A DNA stretch of 10,493 nt from Planctomycetaceae bacterium (GTDB taxonomy: Bacteria; Planctomycetota; Phycisphaerae; Phycisphaerales; SM1A02), in contig JAIYBS010000106.1 in assembly GCA_027488415.1 (NCBI GenBank), positions 1 to 10,493 of the forward strand, in the 5' to 3' direction. Under the pieces are notes generated by a model that was not told where the DNA came from, did not search any database, and saw nothing but the letters and a program-made list of their open reading frames with translations. Positions 6,096 through 10,493 of this stretch are shown here, piece by piece. Each line of letters begins with the position of its first letter. The first letter of the stretch is position 1. The translations under genes and the position numbers were made by a program.

Positions 6096-6167
6096 GCCAC
6101 CCTAGCTCAGCGGTAGAGCAGTGCTTTCGTAAAGCACAGGTCGTGGGTTCGAATCCCATGGGTGGCT
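6096..6167 (+). tRNA. tRNA-Thr (anticodon CGU)
   Basis: A complete cloverleaf can be drawn. The acceptor stem is GCCACCC (6096-6102) with GGGTGGC (6160-6166). The D arm is GCTC/GAGC with an AGCGGTA loop. The anticodon stem GTGCT/AGCAC encloses the loop TTCGTAA, giving anticodon CGT (6128-6130), which reads ACG. There is a five-base variable loop, then the T arm GTGGG/CCCAT (one wobble) with loop TTCGAAT. The discriminator base is T6167 and CCA is not encoded (TTGT follows), so it must be added by nucleotidyltransferase. All stems pair fully, so the gene is intact. Threonine ACG is a frequent codon at this GC content. Confidence 0.98.
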
Positions 6168-6172
6168 TGTCT

Positions 6173-6218
6173 GCGCGGCGGTCGCGGCCCCAAGGGGCGC
6201 GGCCGCCGCGCCGCTTTT
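6173..6218 (+). terminator. Long GC-rich hairpin terminator after the tRNA
   Basis: Arms 6173-6191 (GCGCGGCGG T CGCGGCCCC) and 6194-6211 pair over about 17-18 positions with one G-T wobble and one bulged G, closing on CAAG. TTTT follows at 6215-6218 after three further bases. It lies 6 bases after the tRNA and ends 11 bases before the stop of the convergent transferase gene. It can therefore serve both strands as a hairpin, though only the plus strand has a T-run. Confidence 0.75.
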
Positions 6219-6228
6219 GCGCCGCCCG

Positions 6229-7806
6229 TCAGAAGCCAACCGCCTGGCCGTCTCGCCGCGGGTCGCTCGCGCCCACGTACGCGCCGTCCGCGCGCCAGGC
6301 AACCTGCGCGCCCCCGAAGAACGCGCTTCCCGCCGCGTCGACCGAGACCCGGTGCCCGCGCGCCGCAAGCGCCGCGAGCGTCGCCTCCGGGAAGCCGGGC
6401 TCCAGGAGGACCGAGCCGTCCTCCATGACCTGCCAGCGCGGCGCGTCGACTGCCGACTGCGGGTTGAGGTCCTGGTCGACGATCCGCACCACGAGCTGCG
6501 CGTGCCCCTGCGGCTGCATCGCGCCGCCCATGCAGCCGAAGGCCGCGAGCGGGCTGCCGGCGCGCGTGAGGAAGCCCGGGATGATCGTGTGGAAGGGGCG
6601 CTTCGCGGGCGCGTACTCGTTGGGGTGCCCGCGCTCGAGCGTGAACCCCGCGCCCCGATTCTGCATCGCGATGCCGGTGCCGGGTACGACGATGCCGGAA
6701 CCGAACCCCTCGTAGTTCGACTGGATCCAGCTGACCATGTGTCCCTGCGCGTCCGCGGCGCAGAGGTAGACGGTGCTCGACCTCGGGAGGTCGCGCGCGG
6801 TCCACGCGCCGGTACGGTCCATCCGGATCGACTTCGCGCGTTCCTCGAGGTAGGCCGGCTCGAGGAGCCTTCGCGGCGCGTCACCCGCGTGGTCCGGGTC
6901 CGCGACGAAGCGATGCACGTCGACGAAGGCCGCGCGCATCGCCTCGACCTGCGCGTGCACGGAGTCCGCGCCGTCGGCGGGCATCGCACGGATGTCGAGG
7001 TGGCGGAGGATGCCGAGCGCGACGAGCGCGGCAAGCCCCTGGCCGTTCGGCGGGATCTCGTGCAGCGTCACGCCCCGGTAGTCGATCGACCACGTGTCCA
7101 CCCACGATGGCCGGTGCGCCGCGAGGTCCGCCGCGCGCATCGCGGCACCCGCCTTGCGGGCCGCGTCGTCGATCCGGTCGGCGATGCTGCCGGTGTAGAA
7201 GGACTCGCCGCGCGTCCGGGCGATCTCCCGCAGCGTCGCGGCGTGGTCAGGCAGGCGAACGACCTCGCCCGCCGACGGCGCGCGCCCGTTGGGCGCGAAG
7301 GTCTCCATCCAGTGCGGGAAGTCGCGGTATCGGGTGAGCGCACGCCTCCAGCCCGCGGCCGCCATGGGGCTCACCGGGAATCCGCGCTCCGCGTAGCGGA
7401 TCGCCGGCTCGAGCAGTCGCTCGAACGGCAGCGTGCCGTGCTTCGAGTGCAGTGCCGCCCACCCGGCGACGCATCCGGGGACGGTGACGGCGTCCCAGCC
7501 GAGGCGCGGCATCGCGGTGGCGCCGTCGAAGCGTTCGCGGGAGAGCCCCGCGGGCGAGCGGCCGCTCGAGTTCAGCCCGAGCAGCTCGCCGTCCCACACG
7601 ATCGCGAAGGCGTCGCTGCCGAGCCCGTTCGCGGTGGGCTCGACGACCGTGAGCGCCGCGGCCGCGGCGATCGCGGCGTCGGCCGCCGTGCCGCCCTCGG
7701 CGATGGCCGCGAGGCCGGCCTGCGCGGCCAGCGGGTGCCCGGTCGCCAGGAGGTTCGCTGCGATGGTGGGCATTCGCTGCGATCGGTAGGGGAAGTCCCA
7801 GCGCAT
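6229..7806 (-). CDS. Gamma-glutamyltransferase family protein, YwrD-like
   Basis: This 525-residue N-terminal-nucleophile hydrolase resembles Bacillus YwrD. Family members self-cleave before a Thr and then transfer or hydrolyse gamma-glutamyl groups, for example from glutathione. Motifs in order: FPYRSQRMP at the start, ATGHPLAAQAGL, ADAAIAAAAALTVVEPTANGLGSDAF, SSTVYLC with T345 as predicted cut site and nucleophile, SNYEGFGSGIVVPGTGIAMQ, RGHPNEYAPAKRPFHTIIPG, and GCMGG (424-428) followed by QPQGHAQ. Subunits would be 344 and 181 residues, normal for the family. There is no signal peptide, unlike classical periplasmic GGT, so it should act in the cytoplasm. ATG 7806 has AAGG directly before it, too close for a normal Shine-Dalgarno. 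The family N-terminus nevertheless supports it over M12. The true substrate is unknown for YwrD-type enzymes. Confidence 0.94.
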   Translation of the reverse strand: MRWDFPYRSQRMPTIAANLLATGHPLAAQAGLAAIAEGGTAADAAIAAAAALTVVEPTANGLGSDAFAIVWDGELLGLNSSGRSPAGLSRERFDGATAMPRLGWDAVTVPGCVAGWAALHSKHGTLPFERLLEPAIRYAERGFPVSPMAAAGWRRALTRYRDFPHWMETFAPNGRAPSAGEVVRLPDHAATLREIARTRGESFYTGSIADRIDDAARKAGAAMRAADLAAHRPSWVDTWSIDYRGVTLHEIPPNGQGLAALVALGILRHLDIRAMPADGADSVHAQVEAMRAAFVDVHRFVADPDHAGDAPRRLLEPAYLEERAKSIRMDRTGAWTARDLPRSSTVYLCAADAQGHMVSWIQSNYEGFGSGIVVPGTGIAMQNRGAGFTLERGHPNEYAPAKRPFHTIIPGFLTRAGSPLAAFGCMGGAMQPQGHAQLVVRIVDQDLNPQSAVDAPRWQVMEDGSVLLEPGFPEATLAALAARGHRVSVDAAGSAFFGGAQVAWRADGAYVGASDPRRDGQAVGF

Positions 7807-7951
7807 CCTTCGGAGGTTATCCGGCGACCGCGCCCCGTCAGATTTCCCTCAACTTGCGCGATCCGCGACGGAATCGCAGGACCCGGGGCCCTGGGAATCC
7901 GACAATGGAATTCTGCGGCGTGAGGTGTGCCGCGCCAAGGAGCGCCACACC
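7807..7951. other. Divergent intergenic region without a recognisable promoter
   Basis: These 145 bases separate the divergent transferase gene and the small ORF. I see no consensus -35/-10 pair on either strand; TTGCGC (7854-7859) lacks a matching -10. It ends with the AAGGAG ribosome site of the small ORF. Confidence 0.5.
7937..7942 (+). promoter_or_regulatory. Strong Shine-Dalgarno site of the 64-residue ORF
   Basis: AAGGAG lies nine bases before ATG 7952. It selects that start over the in-frame GTG at 7925 and is the main sign that this small frame is translated. Confidence 0.7.
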
Positions 7952-8146
7952 ATGAAGACGACCGTCCGCCGCACCGACCGCTCGCTCGCCCTCGAGCACA
8001 TCCAGCCCAAGCCGTCCGACGCACCGACGCGCGGCGGAGAAACGCGCGCCGTTCAGGCGGCGCTTCGGGCGATCCGCTCCGTGCCGTTCGCGGCGGCGAC
8101 CGTCGTCCGCACGCCTCGCTCGGACGCGCCGTTCATCTGCGGCTGA
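7952..8146 (+). CDS. Small hypothetical protein, 64 residues
   Basis: I do not recognise this gene. It has a near-consensus AAGGAG at ideal spacing before an ATG and ends 18 bases before the GTG of the HD-GYP regulator, so the two may be cotranscribed. The protein is basic and Arg-rich (MKTTVRRTDRSLALEH at the start), with no transmembrane segment or signal peptide. A short helix-prone stretch, TRAVQAALRAIRSVPFAAATVV, lies in the middle (about residues 31-52), and the end is PFICG with a single Cys near the C-terminus. It could be a small regulator, a partner of the downstream response regulator, or a false frame in GC-rich DNA. The ribosome site is the best argument for it. Confidence 0.6.
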   Translation: MKTTVRRTDRSLALEHIQPKPSDAPTRGGETRAVQAALRAIRSVPFAAATVVRTPRSDAPFICG

Positions 8147-8152
8147 CTCCGT

Positions 8153-8158
8153 TAGCAT
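8153..8158 (+). promoter_or_regulatory. Possible -10 box for a leaderless transcript of the HD-GYP gene
   Basis: TAGCAT matches four of six -10 positions and would start RNA at about the GTG at 8165. That GTG has no Shine-Dalgarno site and is the first start codon after an in-frame TAG (8153-8155). No clear -35 box is seen, so translation coupled to the upstream small ORF is an alternative. Confidence 0.3.
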
Positions 8159-8164
8159 TCGCGC

Positions 8165-9943
8165 GTGCCCGCCTCCACGGAACCTGCCTCGAACCGAACG
8201 ACCGTGCTGCTGGTCGATGACCAGCCGATCGTCGAGGCGGCGATCCGGCGCCTCCTGGCCGAGTATCCCGACGTGGAGCTGCTGGCGGTGCGCGACGCCG
8301 ACGCCGGCTACGAGATGGCGCTCGCCCGCCGCCCGGACGTCATCCTCCAGGACCTCATGATGCCCGGCGTGGACGGCCGGGAGCAGATCCGCCGCATCCG
8401 GGCGAACCCCGACCTGCAGGACACGCCGCTCGTGGTCCTGACCTCCAACGCGGACGCCTGCTCGAAGGAGGAGTGCTTCGCGCTCGGCATCAACGACTAC
8501 CTGGTGAAGCTGCCGGACGCGCTCGAGCTGGTCGCCCGCATCCGCTACCACGCCCGAATGGGCCGCGCCCAGCGCGACCGCGACCGCGCGATGCGCGCGC
8601 TGGCGCACAGCCAGGCCGAGCTCGTGCGGCGGAACGCCGAGGTCGATGCCGCCAACCGCAGGCTCTCCGCGATGAACGACCTGCTCGGGCAGGAGAGCCA
8701 GGAGCAGCGCGAGCGCATCGCCGAGGTCGCGGCCCTCGGCACGAAGCTCGGCCGCGCGCAGGACCTCGCCGAGGTGATGGACCAGACGCTGCGCCTCGCG
8801 CGCGCGTTCACCGACTCGGACGCGGGCTCGATCTGGATGGCGGAGCCCGGCGGCATCCGGCTCGTCTACTCGCAGAACGACACGCTCCAGGCGCGGCTAA
8901 CCGCGGGCGAGCGGCTGCCGCTCGCCGACGTGCTGATCCCGCGCGACTCCGGCTCCATCGCGGGCTACGTCGCGACCACGGGCCGTCCGCTGCGCATCGC
9001 CGACGTGCACGTGCTCGACCCGAAGCTCCCGTACCACTTCCGCGGCGACTTCGACCTCAAGATCGGCTACACGACGCGGAGCATGCTGGTGTTCCCGCTG
9101 CACGACGCGCGCGACGAGGTGGTCGGCGTGCTGCAGCTGATCAACGCGCGCGGCCGCGGCAAGCAGGATCCGGCGACCGCGACCTACACGCAGGCCGACG
9201 AGGCGGCGGTCGAGCTGTTCGCCGGCATGGCATCGCTCGCTGTCGAGCGCGCCAAGCTCGTGCGCGGCGTGATCATGCGCACGATCGCCACCGCCGAGAT
9301 GCGCGACCCCACCGAGACCGGCGCGCACGTGCAGCGCGTCTCGGAGTGCGCCGTCGCGATGTATGACCGGTGGGCCGCGCTCCACGACGTCGACGAAGCC
9401 GAGCGCGTCCGCCGGCGCGACGAGCTTCGCATCGCGGCGATGCTGCACGACGTCGGCAAGGTGGCGATCCCGGACAGCATCCTCAAGAAGCCCGGCAAGC
9501 TCGACGACGCGGAGTACCGTCGGATGCAGACGCACTCGATCCTCGGGGGCAGGCTGTTCGCGGAGGCCGCGACCCCGTACGACGAGGCCGCGCGCGACGT
9601 CGCGATCCACCACCACGAGAAGTGGGACGGCACGGGGTATCCGGGGGCGATCGACCTCGCGACGGTCTCGGGCCTGCCGGCGGACCTCGACGCGAACCCG
9701 GCCGCGACGCCCATGCGTGGCGAGGACATCCCGCTGTTCGCGCGGATCGTCGCGGTGGCGGACGTCTACGACGCGCTCACGAGCCGGCGCTCGTACAAGG
9801 AGCCCTGGTCGCGCGAGCAGGTGGCGGAGTTCCTCCGCAAGGAGTCGGGCAAGCACTTCGACCCCGAGCTCGTCGACATCGCGCTCGAGCTGCAGGGCTA
9901 CTTCGAGTCCGTGCGCGCCCGGTTCTCCGCCGAGCACGCCTGA
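8165..9943 (+). CDS. Response regulator with WspR-like receiver, GAF and HD-GYP domains (c-di-GMP phosphodiesterase)
   Basis: This 592-residue cytosolic protein has three domains. Receiver (13-130): LLVDD with D18/D19, phospho-acceptor D63 in QDLMMPGVDG, TSNAD, and K115 in NDYLVKLPDALELVARIRYH, a segment closely resembling the receiver of WspR. A coiled coil (about 132-188) leads to a GAF domain (about 189-362). HD-GYP (366-592): E378, H388, H428-D429 in MLHDVGK, HHHEKWDGTGYPG (482-494), and DVYDALTSRRSYK (533-545). These are the metal and substrate motifs of enzymes that hydrolyse c-di-GMP to pGpG or GMP. About 20 extra residues sit between GYPG and GEDIPLFARI. Phosphorylation by an unseen histidine kinase plus a GAF ligand should control activity. 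GTG 8165 is the first start after an in-frame stop and has no ribosome site. Confidence 0.96.
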   Translation: MPASTEPASNRTTVLLVDDQPIVEAAIRRLLAEYPDVELLAVRDADAGYEMALARRPDVILQDLMMPGVDGREQIRRIRANPDLQDTPLVVLTSNADACSKEECFALGINDYLVKLPDALELVARIRYHARMGRAQRDRDRAMRALAHSQAELVRRNAEVDAANRRLSAMNDLLGQESQEQRERIAEVAALGTKLGRAQDLAEVMDQTLRLARAFTDSDAGSIWMAEPGGIRLVYSQNDTLQARLTAGERLPLADVLIPRDSGSIAGYVATTGRPLRIADVHVLDPKLPYHFRGDFDLKIGYTTRSMLVFPLHDARDEVVGVLQLINARGRGKQDPATATYTQADEAAVELFAGMASLAVERAKLVRGVIMRTIATAEMRDPTETGAHVQRVSECAVAMYDRWAALHDVDEAERVRRRDELRIAAMLHDVGKVAIPDSILKKPGKLDDAEYRRMQTHSILGGRLFAEAATPYDEAARDVAIHHHEKWDGTGYPGAIDLATVSGLPADLDANPAATPMRGEDIPLFARIVAVADVYDALTSRRSYKEPWSREQVAEFLRKESGKHFDPELVDIALELQGYFESVRARFSAEHA

Positions 9944-9956
9944 CCGCGCCCTGCGA

Positions 9957-10493
9957 TCAGGCGCAGTCGCCGAGCCGACGCACCACGGCACGCACGCACG
10001 AGCTCCGCGCCGCGGCCTCGATCGCCGCCTGGCGGGCCCTCGGGTCGGCACCGACGCGCTCCGGGCACGAGAGGATGAGGCTCTCGAGGAGTCCCTCGTC
10101 GACCGTCTCGCCCGTGGCCTCGAGGCAGCGGTCGATCCACAGGTCCGCGAGCCGCTCGTCGGGGAACCCGTAGCGCGCGTGGCGGAACAGCACCAGGTCG
10201 AGGATCCGCGCCGGGACGACGGGGCGGCGGACCCAGTCCTCGAGCACGGGTGCGAGCGAGCCGTGGTCGCGGAGTTGGAAGAGCGCGACGTCGAGCGCGT
10301 CGTACCAGCGCGGTGCGAGCCGCAGCAGGTCGAAGTCGACGGCGGCCACCGAGCGGGCGAGGGCATCGCCGCGTGACTCGCCGCGGACCGACGGCGCGTT
10401 GAGCGGCCGATCGTCCGGGATCCCGTCGATGCGCGCGAGCAGGCGCCGGAACTCGAGCGCGCCGCAGTCGCCGCAGCCGGCGGTGATGCAGAG
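9957..10493 (-). CDS. Unrecognised protein, 3' part (5' end beyond the window)
   Basis: The frame is open from the right edge to TGA at 9957, giving 178 visible residues; the gene enters from outside. A GTG at 10349 is an internal possibility, but the frame continues upstream with good codon use, so a longer protein is more likely. The edge shows a Cys cluster, CITAGCGDCGALEF, that could bind metal or be a turn in an enzyme core. Next come RWYDALDVALFQL and VLEDWVRRPVVPARILDLVLFRHARYGFPDERLADLWIDRC, then a helical C-terminus with two more Cys near the end. It is soluble, with no membrane segment. I cannot name a family. It converges on the HD-GYP gene with a 13-base gap and no visible terminator. 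Confidence 0.75.
   Translation of the reverse strand, partial: LCITAGCGDCGALEFRRLLARIDGIPDDRPLNAPSVRGESRGDALARSVAAVDFDLLRLAPRWYDALDVALFQLRDHGSLAPVLEDWVRRPVVPARILDLVLFRHARYGFPDERLADLWIDRCLEATGETVDEGLLESLILSCPERVGADPRARQAAIEAAARSSCVRAVVRRLGDCA

Noticed and set aside
3313..6159. A 948-codon open frame on the minus strand
   Set aside because: It runs antisense through the riboswitch region, the exported HEAT-repeat gene and the tRNA. Its composition is Arg/Gly/Ala-rich with no domain, as expected for a shadow frame in GC-rich DNA.
6217..7923. A 568-codon open frame on the plus strand
   Set aside because: It lies opposite the gamma-glutamyltransferase gene, whose family motifs are unmistakable; the plus-strand product is a low-complexity Arg-rich shadow.
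1..10493. CRISPR arrays, insertion sequences, prophage or integrase genes
   Set aside because: No regularly spaced direct repeats, terminal inverted repeats, transposase motifs or phage genes were seen. The tRNA has no visible 3'-end duplication that would mark an att site.

Overview
The window is about 70% GC and reads as chromosomal DNA of a planctomycete, most likely class Phycisphaerae. The evidence is a DUF1559 (H-X9-DG type) pseudopilin-like protein, a secreted protein ending in two DxDGxG dockerin-like repeats of the planctomycete DLxxLLxxWG style, and a large exported HEAT-repeat protein. No insertion sequence, phage gene, integrase or CRISPR array is visible, and base composition looks uniform.

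Layout, left to right. The 3' end of mutL (endonuclease-type C-terminus) enters from the left edge. It is followed after 2 bases by a degenerate alpha/beta-hydrolase-like gene that has lost both its nucleophile and its catalytic histidine. Converging on these, on the minus strand (3428 down to 1227), is the most notable locus: a cobalamin riboswitch leader, then a secreted dockerin-type protein, a DUF1559 pseudopilin-like protein (ATGA overlap) and a small BFD-like [2Fe-2S] protein (1-base gap). The three genes look like one translationally coupled operon controlled by vitamin B12. None is a standard B12 synthesis or transport gene, so the locus is a candidate undescribed B12-responsive envelope system.

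Divergent from the riboswitch is a sigma70-like promoter (TTGACA-N18-TAGATT). It has a leader of about 160 bases and drives a 776-residue exported HEAT-repeat protein that carries a receiver-like domain lacking the phospho-acceptor Asp. A tRNA-Thr(CGU) gene and a long GC-rich terminator hairpin follow. Convergent to these is a cytosolic YwrD-type gamma-glutamyltransferase on the minus strand.

Divergent from the transferase gene are an unrecognised 64-residue small ORF with a strong Shine-Dalgarno site and, 18 bases on, a GTG-started response regulator with WspR-like receiver, GAF and HD-GYP domains (predicted c-di-GMP phosphodiesterase). The window closes with the 3' part of an unrecognised minus-strand gene that has a Cys cluster at the edge. 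All assignments come from reading motifs by eye; no database search was possible.
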